Below, in pieces: positions 25,251 to 33,642 of a DNA stretch of 41,878 nt. Within the stretch, counting starts at the first letter, position 1. Each line of letters begins with the position of its first letter. The stretch is taken from positions 1-41,878 of the IMG/VR virus record IMGVR_UViG_3300037258_001196. One strand, written 5' to 3'. The position numbers were made by a program, and so were the translations under genes. This stretch comes from a virus. Below the pieces are notes generated by a model. That model searched no databases and was not told the origin of the DNA. It was given only the letters and a program-made list of their open reading frames with translations.

Positions 25251-28200
25251 TTAATTCAGTATGATCGCCGGTAGCCCGTACGAACTGAATGTCTGTCCGG
25301 CCGTCGGCATGCCGATTGGAAAGGTCATCGCTCCGCTGGAGCTTGACGAGGTGGATACGGCGGTGGAGAACGCGAGCGGTGCCGTCCCGCTGTACGCAAT
25401 TTTTGCTGTCGTCGCATTCCCTGTGAACGCGAAGATATAATTGCCATTTGCCAGCGTCACAGTGCCTTGCGAGCACGGCTGTTCATTTGTCCCAGTCGCC
25501 GTCAAGTTCACTGCTGCCGACATCGAGCATTTCACGTTGCCCGCCAGGTCCGTGATCGCCCAGCTATAGAAATCGCCGGTATTTGCATCCGACGTCGAAA
25601 CATCCACTGTGATGTGCGAGAAGCTCACGTTTGGCAGATAGATCACCGAAATATCCACCTGGTTCGCCGCGCCCGGAGCCGCGCCGGCCGTCACCGTGCC
25701 GACTGAATAACTCGTCACCGTGTTAATCCCGCACCCGATGCACGCTCCGTTTTCTGTAACAGTCGACGCGTGTGGCACACGCGTATTAACTGGCCCTTGC
25801 GACAGCGCCACATCATCTACAAAGACTTGGTTCGGATTTGCCGCAGTGTTTTCCAGGATGAAGACGCGCATCGATTGCGCCGTTGTGATCGAGCTCGAAA
25901 ACGCGTTCGGCACCCGGAACGTAATCGCGAAGTTTCGCGTCGGTGTCCATGTATTCGCCGTCGCCACATTGAAATCAGCGCCCGTCACACTGCAGTTGCA
26001 CGTGATCCCATTGTTGTAGGTCAGCGAAGCGTTCGTCGACTGCCAATTCGCACCGGTTCCAGCCAACGCCGACGTTCCCGCGTAATACGCCGGTTGCAGC
26101 ACACGCGCATTCGTCGCAACGCTCGTGATCCGGTCCGCTTCCGTGCAATTCGGGTCGGAGTAGAACCGCAATCCCGGCCGGAATTTCGCGCTCGTGCTCG
26201 TCGAGGCCACGCGAAACGCCAGCGTGTAATTCATCGTCGAATCCACCGCGACGCATCCCGAGTTGACCCCCAGCCCCGCCGTCGCGTTGTCGCCAATCTT
26301 TACGCTGTACGATCCCTGCGTCGTCGAATCAGCAGGCGAAGCGCTACTCTGCTGTTGTGCGTAAATTCCGCTTCCCGCCTGATTGATATTCGTGCCGCTC
26401 ACTCCGCCCCAAGCGAATAGCGTCGTCGAATTGCTCCATCCTTCAAATCCAGGATTTGTCAGCAGATTCGCGCCGCCTAAGTCGTTCAGCCCGTAGTAAA
26501 ATGACGGCTGCCAGTTCGTCCCGGTATTGTCCATCGCCTGTTGCGCTGCGGCCGGTTCATTCGGTTTCACCATCGTGTTCACGGAAAGTGAGAGGTAGGG
26601 ATCGATCATGTGATTCCCCACCGCTGATCCGTCGGACGGATACTGAATGCAGTTGTAAACGTTCTCGCACCGATTCGTCGGTCCGATTTGCACGTTTTGC
26701 GCGCCGATCAAATTGAAGCAGATCTGGCCAAACGATGTCGTCGCCGCCTCGCAGTCATTCGCATCAAACTCATCGTTGTCCGGATAATTTCCGTTCGAGT
26801 CCTTCGCCAGCGCAAATCCAATTGTGCCCATATTCTCAGCCGGCAAGTAACACGAGTTCTGCTCCACTTTGATCGAGTTGAACACGCCCGCCAGATAGAC
26901 GCACGTATCATTCTGGCTTTGCGCGTCAAACTCGTTGTGCTTTACCAGCGAGTTCGTTGAATCTTCATTACCTGCTGACGTGTTCCCATAAACGCCATAT
27001 GAACCGCCGCCAGTGCCCAGTACGAACCGGTTGTTCTCGATATCCGAATGTCCGACGCTCGAGAGGTTCAGCACCGTCGAACTCGCCCCGTTCGCCTGCA
27101 GATACATTTTGTCGATGTGAATCCAGTCGATGTTCGCAGTCGCCGCGTTCGGGTTGTCTGCAGCCGTGCACCCCGCGATTCCGCAGGCGATATAGCCAGA
27201 GGTCTGCGGCCGCGGTACCGTCCCTGACCCCGTTTCGCCGCATCCATACATCCCGCCACCGTCGCCCGCAAACTCAACCGCGTCATTTGTTCCGCTGTCG
27301 TTGATCGTCAGTTTGCCTTGGCACCACATCAGCGCCGTGTGCGCCGGAATCGAAATGTGATGCGTTGCCGTGTATGTCCCCGTCATTCCGCGCGCATCGC
27401 AAACTCCAGAAGTCGTCGATGCCGCCGTCAGGCATGCGTTTATCTGCACACCCGCATCGCCCCCGGCAAATCTCTCGGCTTTTTGCACTGCGTTCAACGA
27501 ATTGACGGCCGCCGTCCCATTCACATCCAGGTTGTAATTCGGCGTCGTCGTGTTCACGCCCAGCGAATTGTATGTAAACCAGTGGACTGCAAGCATCCAG
27601 CCGATTGGATACGTGTTGCCGATGCTCGTTTGCGTCTGCCCCGCATACAGAAAGCTTGTTGCGGGAGCCGAAAAATTTAGCGCCTGCCCCACGGGCGCCT
27701 CGTAGGCTGGCGCCGACGTCAAGATCGCCATGCAGTACCCATTGTTCGCAGCTGGTGCCGAGGCCGGAGCCGTCCAAGTCCAATTGATCGCGTTGTTCGA
27801 GCCGCTCACGGTCACAGCCGCAGAGTATGCAAATGACGAGATGTACCAGAATGGCGTCGGCGACGGATTGCAGTGGCTTATCCCACCTCCCGACGTAATC
27901 CAAAGCACCGCATAATAGGTTCCCGCTCCGAGCGTCCCGCCCGTAGTTGCGGTTCCCGCCAAATTCGTCGGTGGCAACAACGCTTGCGTCTCGAGATCGA
28001 CGTCGCCAGTCGCATTCTGCTGCACGCCGGACGTATACCCGTGCGTTGCGCCGTCGCCAAAGAGCAGGCCCGTCGACGCATCGATCGCCACTCTCGCCAG
28101 CGCTGCGCCTGATGTAAACCATCGTGTCGAAATCGTGGGATATAGCGGCCCGTCGAACGCAGTTGTAGGAATCGTTGTGCCCGAATCGCTAAAGTTCGCT

Positions 28201-29882
28201 GCCCCGCTCGTGAAATCCAATCCGACTGCGCTGTCTATCTGCGAACCGTCCCACACCGTCCCGCCGCCGCACGAGCCAATGTACCCTTGCGAATCGCTCT
28301 CATAGCTCCGCAGGATGCCTTGCTGCAGACACAGCAGATTCGCGCCACCGCCTTGCTGTACGGAATTGTGGAACGTGATGCTCTGCGAATACCCTGCGAA
28401 ATTCAGGTTCAGCAATTCTTCGGGCGCCGTGTAATCAGCCAAATAGGAGTTGTCAAATTCCACGCCAAGCAGCCCGGGAAGGTTTCCTGCGGTTGTTTCG
28501 GCCACGTTCATAAACGGCGACGCATTGTTGTTCTCTTGCAGCACGTTGCGGAACACCCAGCTTCCTGCAAGCGTCGCCGTCGGGCCGTAGCGTTGTATAT
28601 ATTGAAAGCCGCCGCCAAAACTCCACACATTCTCCACCGTGACGTTGTTGACGTAGCTTCCCTCTCCAAACGTGGGAGTCTCGCCGGTCCAGATCATTGT
28701 CGGCAAAGACCCCGTCGCCGCCGTATAAGAACCGCCGTTGATCAGTATCCAGAGATCGTTCGTCAGCTTGAGTGGCGTGTTGTCCGTGAATCCCGTGTTC
28801 GCGCTCGCCATAGAATCGTTTAGAAGTTTGTCGTTGCCGCTCCGGCTGAATTGGACGCACTGGTTGTAACACTGCATCGAGAGATTCTCGATCGTCACGC
28901 CGTTGACGTGTACCGAACCGCTCTGCTGCGTAAAAAGAAAGACGGGTCCCGCATCGGGGTTCGACCCGTTCGTCACCAGAATCACCGCGCCCTGCGGCTC
29001 TGTGCGCCCTTGTCCGGCCCACGCCTGTGATCCGTTCGAATAGACGTATAAATCTCCGCACGTTGGATCGAAAATCGGTGTCGTCACCGACGAGCCGCCT
29101 TGCGTCTGCGTCACGTGATAGGTCCCAGGAGGAAAGTAAATCCCTGGCCTAGGCGAAGAGCTTTCCAACGCGAAACCACACGCCGCGGTAATCGCCGCCT
29201 GAATCGACGCGGTCGCGTCGGTCGCTCCCGTCGGGTTCGCGTTGTACGGTGGTGCCGTCACGTCGATGTACGGCCGCGGCCCGGAAAGAGCAGTATTGCC
29301 GTTCACCGTCAACGAAGACGGCGTAAACGTTCGCGGACTGAAATTCGCCGTCGTTAGGGTCCCAGTCACCGTCGCATTTCCTGCCACGCTCAAATTTCCG
29401 CCGAGCGTCAGCCCGAACGCCGAAATATCATTTCCGCTGCCGTTTGAGCTGACGTCCGGCGGCAGAATCACGTCGGGATAGTTTTCTGTTCCCTGAATGC
29501 TTGCCCCTGTGATTTGGAGCAGATATCGGCCCGCTGGTGCATAGAAGTGATAGTTTCCTATCCCGTCCGTCTGTAAGGGATTGGACGCCGTCGTTGTCAG
29601 CGTCGCGTCCGTATAGAGCGTCGCAAGAGGCGAGCACGGCGTCCCCGTCGCCGTCGGCTGGCAGACACGCACCATTGCCCCGGCCACCGGGTGCCCCGCA
29701 GGTCCAAAGACGATATCGTCCTTTCGCGAACCCTGAGCCGCTGCGCTGGTAACCGTCAGCAGCAACGCTGCAATTATGCAAACCATAGCCGTACTGCAGC
29801 GTCGCGCATACGGTCTCGGCAGAATATGCGTATGGTCGCTTCCCTCGTGCTGCAACCCTCTAGTAATCGTCATCGCTCGCAT
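25251..29882 (-). CDS. Giant tailspike-like protein with two pectate-lyase-type beta-helices and a signal peptide
   Basis: A 1543-residue protein. The N-terminus has a 30-residue basic lead and then AMVCIIAALLLTVTSAAAQG, a signal-peptide-like segment. Residues about 55-130 form a fibre-head module (VAGAMVRVCQ...LATLYTDATL...NPLQTDGIGNYHFYAPAGRY) common in phage fibres. A first beta-helix (about 205-620) begins NPTGATDATASIQAAITAAC with PGIYFPPGTYHV. A second begins GGDAGVQINACLTAAS (about 820-1100). Jelly-roll, carbohydrate-binding-like regions (LTNPGFEGW onward) and a beta tail ending SYGLPAIILN follow. By family these spikes bind or depolymerise polysaccharide. A signal peptide is not expected on a virion protein, so export of this protein is an open question. 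Confidence 0.8.
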   Translation of the reverse strand: MRAMTITRGLQHEGSDHTHILPRPYARRCSTAMVCIIAALLLTVTSAAAQGSRKDDIVFGPAGHPVAGAMVRVCQPTATGTPCSPLATLYTDATLTTTASNPLQTDGIGNYHFYAPAGRYLLQITGASIQGTENYPDVILPPDVSSNGSGNDISAFGLTLGGNLSVAGNATVTGTLTTANFSPRTFTPSSLTVNGNTALSGPRPYIDVTAPPYNANPTGATDATASIQAAITAACGFALESSSPRPGIYFPPGTYHVTQTQGGSSVTTPIFDPTCGDLYVYSNGSQAWAGQGRTEPQGAVILVTNGSNPDAGPVFLFTQQSGSVHVNGVTIENLSMQCYNQCVQFSRSGNDKLLNDSMASANTGFTDNTPLKLTNDLWILINGGSYTAATGSLPTMIWTGETPTFGEGSYVNNVTVENVWSFGGGFQYIQRYGPTATLAGSWVFRNVLQENNNASPFMNVAETTAGNLPGLLGVEFDNSYLADYTAPEELLNLNFAGYSQSITFHNSVQQGGGANLLCLQQGILRSYESDSQGYIGSCGGGTVWDGSQIDSAVGLDFTSGAANFSDSGTTIPTTAFDGPLYPTISTRWFTSGAALARVAIDASTGLLFGDGATHGYTSGVQQNATGDVDLETQALLPPTNLAGTATTGGTLGAGTYYAVLWITSGGGISHCNPSPTPFWYISSFAYSAAVTVSGSNNAINWTWTAPASAPAANNGYCMAILTSAPAYEAPVGQALNFSAPATSFLYAGQTQTSIGNTYPIGWMLAVHWFTYNSLGVNTTTPNYNLDVNGTAAVNSLNAVQKAERFAGGDAGVQINACLTAASTTSGVCDARGMTGTYTATHHISIPAHTALMWCQGKLTINDSGTNDAVEFAGDGGGMYGCGETGSGTVPRPQTSGYIACGIAGCTAADNPNAATANIDWIHIDKMYLQANGASSTVLNLSSVGHSDIENNRFVLGTGGGSYGVYGNTSAGNEDSTNSLVKHNEFDAQSQNDTCVYLAGVFNSIKVEQNSCYLPAENMGTIGFALAKDSNGNYPDNDEFDANDCEAATTSFGQICFNLIGAQNVQIGPTNRCENVYNCIQYPSDGSAVGNHMIDPYLSLSVNTMVKPNEPAAAQQAMDNTGTNWQPSFYYGLNDLGGANLLTNPGFEGWSNSTTLFAWGGVSGTNINQAGSGIYAQQQSSASPADSTTQGSYSVKIGDNATAGLGVNSGCVAVDSTMNYTLAFRVASTSTSAKFRPGLRFYSDPNCTEADRITSVATNARVLQPAYYAGTSALAGTGANWQSTNASLTYNNGITCNCSVTGADFNVATANTWTPTRNFAITFRVPNAFSSSITTAQSMRVFILENTAANPNQVFVDDVALSQGPVNTRVPHASTVTENGACIGCGINTVTSYSVGTVTAGAAPGAANQVDISVIYLPNVSFSHITVDVSTSDANTGDFYSWAITDLAGNVKCSMSAAVNLTATGTNEQPCSQGTVTLANGNYIFAFTGNATTAKIAYSGTAPLAFSTAVSTSSSSSGAMTFPIGMPTAGQTFSSYGLPAIILN

Positions 29883-29948
29883 CTTCGCTGCGCTCCATTC
29901 GTGTTCGTTTTGATTGAGGCCGAAATATTTAAAACGTTTTGTCGAGTG

Positions 29949-30644
29949 CTATTTGGAGCCTGTCGAAGTATCGACGTTCTTCACGATCATCGGGTTATGA
30001 CGCACATCTGACCCGCCGGTCAATCCATGCCGCGCCGCCTTCTCGTGGTCCAGAATCGCGTGGCAATGTCTACAAATCGCCACGCCCGACTTCACTTTCT
30101 CGCCGCAGGCCGGACAATCCGTCGTTCGCATCGGCACGTACGCCCACTCGCGTTCAACTCCAAGTGAAATCGCCGCCCGTCGATGCAAGTCCGAGATCTC
30201 GCGGAAAGAATGGCCGCGGGCCCACATAATATCTCCCTCGGCAATCAGGTTTTGATAATAATGATTGCGGCGCTCGGTGGCCTGAGCAAGCTCCTCATTC
30301 GTTGGCCGTGCCCCAGCGCACGCGAATATCCCGTGCTGCTGCAGGTCCTGGAGCAAGTCGTCGGCGATATCCCGCGCCGAAATCGTGAAAGGAAACCGCC
30401 TGTTGTCCCCTAGGTCGATCGCGTCGCCGCGCGAGGTAATCATCACCAGCGCGTACTGCTGGTCTTTGGCGCATGCCGGAATATGGTAAATGCCATGCGT
30501 CCGCGAAATATACCAATTCTGATCGGAAACAGAGGCGATGGAAATCGTTGCCGCGGCATCTCCTCTCGTCTGCGTTTCGATCAGCAGGTCGCGCCTTGTG
30601 TACGGCTGCGCTGTCGTGCGTGCAGCTTGTCGGGCTGTTTCCAA
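29949..30644 (-). CDS. Phage protein with a C-terminal zinc ribbon, TTG start
   Basis: A 231-residue protein that I do not recognise. Residues 170-200 carry CPACGEKVKSGVAICRHCHAIL, a four-cysteine zinc ribbon, preceded by a helical segment (ELAQATERRNHYYQNLIAEGD). The N-terminal half is mixed alpha/beta (DNRRFPFTISARDIADDLLQDL). The start codon is TTG at 30642-30644 with AAGGAAA 8 nt upstream. It lies between the split gene and the tailspike, in the head-tail part of the operon. Possible roles are virion assembly or nucleic-acid binding. Confidence 0.7.
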   Translation of the reverse strand: METARQAARTTAQPYTRRDLLIETQTRGDAAATISIASVSDQNWYISRTHGIYHIPACAKDQQYALVMITSRGDAIDLGDNRRFPFTISARDIADDLLQDLQQHGIFACAGARPTNEELAQATERRNHYYQNLIAEGDIMWARGHSFREISDLHRRAAISLGVEREWAYVPMRTTDCPACGEKVKSGVAICRHCHAILDHEKAARHGLTGGSDVRHNPMIVKNVDTSTGSK

Positions 30645-30669
30645 GTGAATTTCCTTTCCTTGCAGTGTT

Positions 30670-30898
30670 TCAGGCTAGGTTCAACGTGCTTTCCAAAATC
30701 TCATCCGCCCGCAGATCCCACTCGCGCTCTCGTCTCTCCTCGCGCGCGGCAAGAGCGCCTCGACTGGCGCTTCGAGGTTGGCGTCGAGCCCACTCAATGG
30801 CTCTCACCACCCAATCGCACGCCGTGGCGGTCAGGGGGATAAACTCGTTATTTGTGTCGCTCAACGTGAAGCAGTGCTCGTATTCGCCGCGCGACGGA
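30670..30898 (-). pseudogene. Downstream (+1) reading frame of the split head-region gene
   Basis: In the +1 frame from the CCC-TTA site at 30899-30904 the sequence reads YPSRGEYEHCFTL, then DWVVRAIEWARRQPRS and a charged helix ending ILESTLNLA at 30670. This is the C-terminal half expected for this phage protein family. Without a +1 shift it has no start of its own. It ends 25 bp before the next gene. Confidence 0.6.
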
Positions 30899-31234
30899 TA
30901 AGGGCCCCAGCGCCGGCAGGCGCACTCCGTCTTCCGTCTCCGTCGTCTTCGCATACCATTCCTCAGGCGAACCGTAATGCTCCGGTGGCGTCCACCGTTC
31001 AATGTGCCACCGGTCCGTCGCGTACTTAGGCACGCGGCGCAGTTCAATTGCCTCTCGAACCACATTTCCATGTGCGTCGTGGTCTTTCCAGCGTCCGCCG
31101 ACCCAGGTCAGCCTGCTTCCGCCCCACACCACTCGGAAATTCGGGTCACCGAGCCGGTTGGTTCCACCAGCGGCAGTAAGCCGCTCCGTCAGGCTTGCCG
31201 ATGGTTCATGCGTCTCTCGTGTCACTCGTATCAT
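30848..31234 (-). CDS. Phage head-region hypothetical protein, N-terminal part of a split gene
   Basis: A 128-residue frame. ASLTERLTAAGGTNRLGD, FRVVWGGSRLTWVGGRW, IELRRVPKYATDRWHIERW and PPEHYGSPEEWY match a conserved protein encoded near the capsid gene in many podovirus-type phages (from recollection). The family continues after ALGP with YPxRGxYEHC, but here the frame runs into LSVARRIRALLHVERHK. The expected continuation is in the +1 frame. One extra T in CCCTTATCC (30899-30904), or a +1 slip of tRNA-Pro from CCC to CCT, would restore a protein of about 188 residues. Confidence 0.7.
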   Translation of the reverse strand: MIRVTRETHEPSASLTERLTAAGGTNRLGDPNFRVVWGGSRLTWVGGRWKDHDAHGNVVREAIELRRVPKYATDRWHIERWTPPEHYGSPEEWYAKTTETEDGVRLPALGPLSVARRIRALLHVERHK

Positions 31235-31313
31235 GCCAATCCCGTTTTTAGGAGTTGCTTCGTTGAACTTACGCGCAATTTTGTCTCTCGTTTACATGCA
31301 GGAAATAAGGCGC

Positions 31314-31434
31314 GTCATCCTGAGGGACGCGAAGCGGCCCGAAGGACCCCTCTTGCTTTTCGGCACACAGGAAGGACGCCCGCCTGTTCGGACTCTTCCG
31401 CCAACAGGCGGGCCTGTCCGCCGTAGGCGGGCGC
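31314..31434. repeat. Modular intergenic repeat copy 1 (TCATCCTGAG core plus GCCCGCC hairpin)
   Basis: The core GTCATCCTGAG...GAAGGACCCCTCTTG (31314-31354) has the insert ggacgcgaagcggcc. It is followed by an 11-bp stem (GCCCGCCTGTT, 31378-31388, with AACAGGCGGGC, 31403-31413) and a second CCGCC/GGCGG hairpin up to about 31434. The surrounding gap (31235-31705) holds no gene. Confidence 0.75.
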
Positions 31435-31569
31435 ATTGGTGGGCACCTTCGAAAATGTCGTAAGGAGAAAGTCTTCGTCGTTGTCGATGGGCGTCTTTGC
31501 GTTGGTCTTTGTTGTTGATCTTTGTAGAGGCCGCCCCGAGGTTCGGGCGGGCAGCCTTTGAAAAATTAA

Positions 31570-31597
31570 AAGAGGCGGCCGTCTTGAGCCGCCTCTT
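31570..31597 (-). terminator. Rho-independent terminator after the major capsid gene
   Basis: A 10-bp perfect stem (AAGAGGCGGC with GCCGCCTCTT, 8-nt loop). On the minus strand it is followed by TTTAATTTTTC. It lies about 110 bp after the capsid stop and probably limits read-through of abundant capsid transcript. Confidence 0.75.
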
Positions 31598-31705
31598 CCC
31601 TGTTAAGCAGCGCGCGTGCCGGCACAACCCAACTCCCGCAGCGTCCCATCGCGGAGCCTGCGTGGTGATGGCGAAAGCCAGCAAAGACTCGCGCTGTGAA
31701 ATGGC

Positions 31706-32980
31706 TTAGTACCCTGACGGAATCGCCAGGTTATCGATGTACGCTCCACTCCGCGGCGAGTCGTTCCACACCTGGAAGCCCGTCACGAAATAGAAGATGT
31801 AGGCGCTTGCCAGACCACCGCTCGCGCCGTAAATCGGGAATACTGTCTGACCGCCAACGTCATAGAAGTCGATGTCCTGCATTACCGCGCGTCCCCAATG
31901 CGACAAGTCGAGGAAATCAACGCGCGACTGATTCGCATTGATGCTGGACTTGATCGGAACGCCCGCCATCGTCTTCTCGCCAGTAAAGAGCAGGTCGAGG
32001 TCGCTCGCGCGGCCACCTGCCCCTTCCTTGATGATCTGCGAAATCGTCACGCCAAGCTGTTCCCACTGGTGCTCTTGCTCGAGTGACGTGTAAGCAACCA
32101 GCTTGCTCAGCTGGTTCGTTCCCAAGGACTTCCGAACCTTGTTGATCGCCAACCGCACCGTTCCCGGTGTAATCGCCGAATTGTTTCCGTTGACGCGCGG
32201 CGTCGCCAGTTCCACTGGATAGGTCGCACGGTTCATGTTCAACCATGTTCCGGTCGTCGCATTCGACTGGTGGTAAAGAATCCCGAACAGCGACACCGGT
32301 GACGCGCCGGTCAAGCCGTCGTGCACGACCAAATCATTTGCTGCGGTTCCGCTCGGCAAGCTGTCCACTTGGAGCAACGAATTGAAAGGGTCGACGAGCA
32401 ACACGTTCGCTGAGCCGCGGTTCGTTGTTAGGGTCGGGTCGTATACCTGCACAGTCTGGTTGTAATAGAAGAGTTGCGCGCCAGGCGGTTTGGCCATCGT
32501 GAACTGCGCGGCCACTCCGCTCGGAAGGCCGCTCGTTGTGATGGAGCTGACTGTCCCTAACACGCCGTTTCCGTTGGTCTGTATCGCCTTGTCGAGAAAC
32601 GACCGGAACTGCGCCATCGCGTTCTTCACTTCACGCTTCGCCGCGTTCTCGATCGCCTTTTCAGGTGCGTTCGACGCATACTCAACCAGTTTCGTAATTT
32701 CCACTGCATTCCGGAAAAATACTGGCGTCACCTGCGCCACGTCATAGGTCGTGCCGGAACCGCGCCCGAGATCGCCGCCGTCCATATTTGCCAGGCCGGC
32801 TTTGCCTCCTGGGCGGATCTGTAGTGGCAGCCGCATGTTGCGTGAGCTCACGCGCTCCACGTCGCCGCGCTGTTGGATCATGGTCAATAGCATGTCGTCC
32901 CGCTCGTACAAAAGCGGGAGTTTGTCTCTGACTTTCTCCAATTGCAGCGCAACGGACTGCGAATTTTGCATCTGTGCCAT
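31706..32980 (-). CDS. Phage major capsid protein
   Basis: A 424-residue capsid protein placed directly after the scaffold gene. The N-terminal LQLEKVRDKLPLLYERDDML is a helical arm. FFRNAVEITKLVEYASNAPEKAIENAAKREVKNA resembles the spine/long-helix region of HK97-fold coats, and the C-terminal half has AGVPIKSSINANQSRVDFLD and a strand-rich end (VFPIYGASGGLASAYIFYFVTG). The ATG at 32978-32980 follows AAGGGAG; upstream residues in the longer frame have no such support. The HK97 fold is inferred from length, order and pattern, not from a diagnostic motif. Confidence 0.85.
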   Translation of the reverse strand: MAQMQNSQSVALQLEKVRDKLPLLYERDDMLLTMIQQRGDVERVSSRNMRLPLQIRPGGKAGLANMDGGDLGRGSGTTYDVAQVTPVFFRNAVEITKLVEYASNAPEKAIENAAKREVKNAMAQFRSFLDKAIQTNGNGVLGTVSSITTSGLPSGVAAQFTMAKPPGAQLFYYNQTVQVYDPTLTTNRGSANVLLVDPFNSLLQVDSLPSGTAANDLVVHDGLTGASPVSLFGILYHQSNATTGTWLNMNRATYPVELATPRVNGNNSAITPGTVRLAINKVRKSLGTNQLSKLVAYTSLEQEHQWEQLGVTISQIIKEGAGGRASDLDLLFTGEKTMAGVPIKSSINANQSRVDFLDLSHWGRAVMQDIDFYDVGGQTVFPIYGASGGLASAYIFYFVTGFQVWNDSPRSGAYIDNLAIPSGY

Positions 32981-33075
32981 TGGTCTGAAATCTCCCTTAG
33001 TTGTGATGCCTTTTTGTCGCTTGTAAAACAATCTGGCCCGCGATTTATGTCGGACCGCTTGCCGTATTTAGCGGA

Positions 33076-33186
33076 CCGCGGAAGAATGGCTCGCAAGCGT
33101 TGTAGGGCGGGACTTAGTCCCGCTTTAGACGCCTCAAATCAACGGGGCTTTAGCTCCTGAAGTACTTCTTCTTGCCTCTTCCGCGG
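33076..33186. repeat. Small inverted-repeat element containing a GCGGGAC/GTCCCGC hairpin
   Basis: CCGCGGAAGA (33076-33085) and its complement TCTTCCGCGG (33177-33186) flank a perfect 7-bp hairpin GCGGGAC-TTA-GTCCCGC (33107-33123). It could be a MITE-like or REP-like unit. It sits in the 610-bp gap between capsid and scaffold genes, which holds no gene. Confidence 0.5.
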
Positions 33187-33254
33187 ACTGTTTAAGGTGT
33201 CCTCTTCGGACGTGTAAAAAAACGGAGCCGTTGCTGTTGCCGTCGTAGCGGCCA

Positions 33255-33279
33255 TTTATAAAGACGTCGGCGCTGTCAA
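33255..33279 (-). promoter_or_regulatory. Possible promoter upstream of the capsid gene
   Basis: On the minus strand a perfect TTGACA (33274-33279) is followed after only 13 bp by TATAAA (33255-33260). Both hexamers are good, but the spacer is shorter than the usual 15-19 bp, so function is uncertain. The capsid start is about 275 bp downstream. Confidence 0.3.
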
Positions 33280-33575
33280 GAGACACGCATGTTTTAAATC
33301 AGAGACCGGGGCATTTCTCGGGTCCGCATTTCGTTTTCTCTGACAGAAATCTTTTGCTTTTGCATTCGCCGGCCACCGTTGTCCGCGAAGTTCGCGAACG
33401 CTTCTCGGTGGGCGTCGTTGCTTTTGTTGGTTCTCCCCGAGAGCGCAAATCTCCCGATGGCGCGTTTGCTGTCTGGGTTTCTCTGAAAAGCCGGATGGCG
33501 GTTCTTCTGTTGCCGTTGACCAAGATTTTCACGTCAACCGTCAAAAGCATTTGAACTATCAAAAAGTAAGATGTC

Positions 33576-33612
33576 GTTATCCTGAGCGAAGCGAAGGACC
33601 CCTCTTGTTTTT
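33576..33612. repeat. Modular intergenic repeat copy 2 (core only)
   Basis: GTTATCCTGAGCGAAGCGAAGGACCCCTCTTG followed by a T-run. This is the simplest copy, with no insert between the CCTGAG and AAGGACC halves and no adjacent GCCCGCC hairpin. Confidence 0.75.
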
Positions 33613-33642
33613 CCTGCACACTGCCGCCACGCCGAACTGCCT

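Noticed and set aside
27283-28122. 279-codon minus-strand frame inside the tailspike gene
   Set aside because: It is a different frame of the same strand within a clearly coding beta-helix region; no start context and no domain.
31292-31684. 130-codon minus-strand frame downstream of the capsid gene
   Set aside because: It spans the capsid terminator hairpin and ends in the repeat core (RFASLRMT), so it is an artefact of the repeat.
33299-33619. 106-codon minus-strand frame upstream of the capsid gene
   Set aside because: It begins in the repeat at 33576-33612 and encodes the EGSFASLRIT peptide that arises when such repeats are translated; the rest is low-complexity and no ribosome-binding site is seen.
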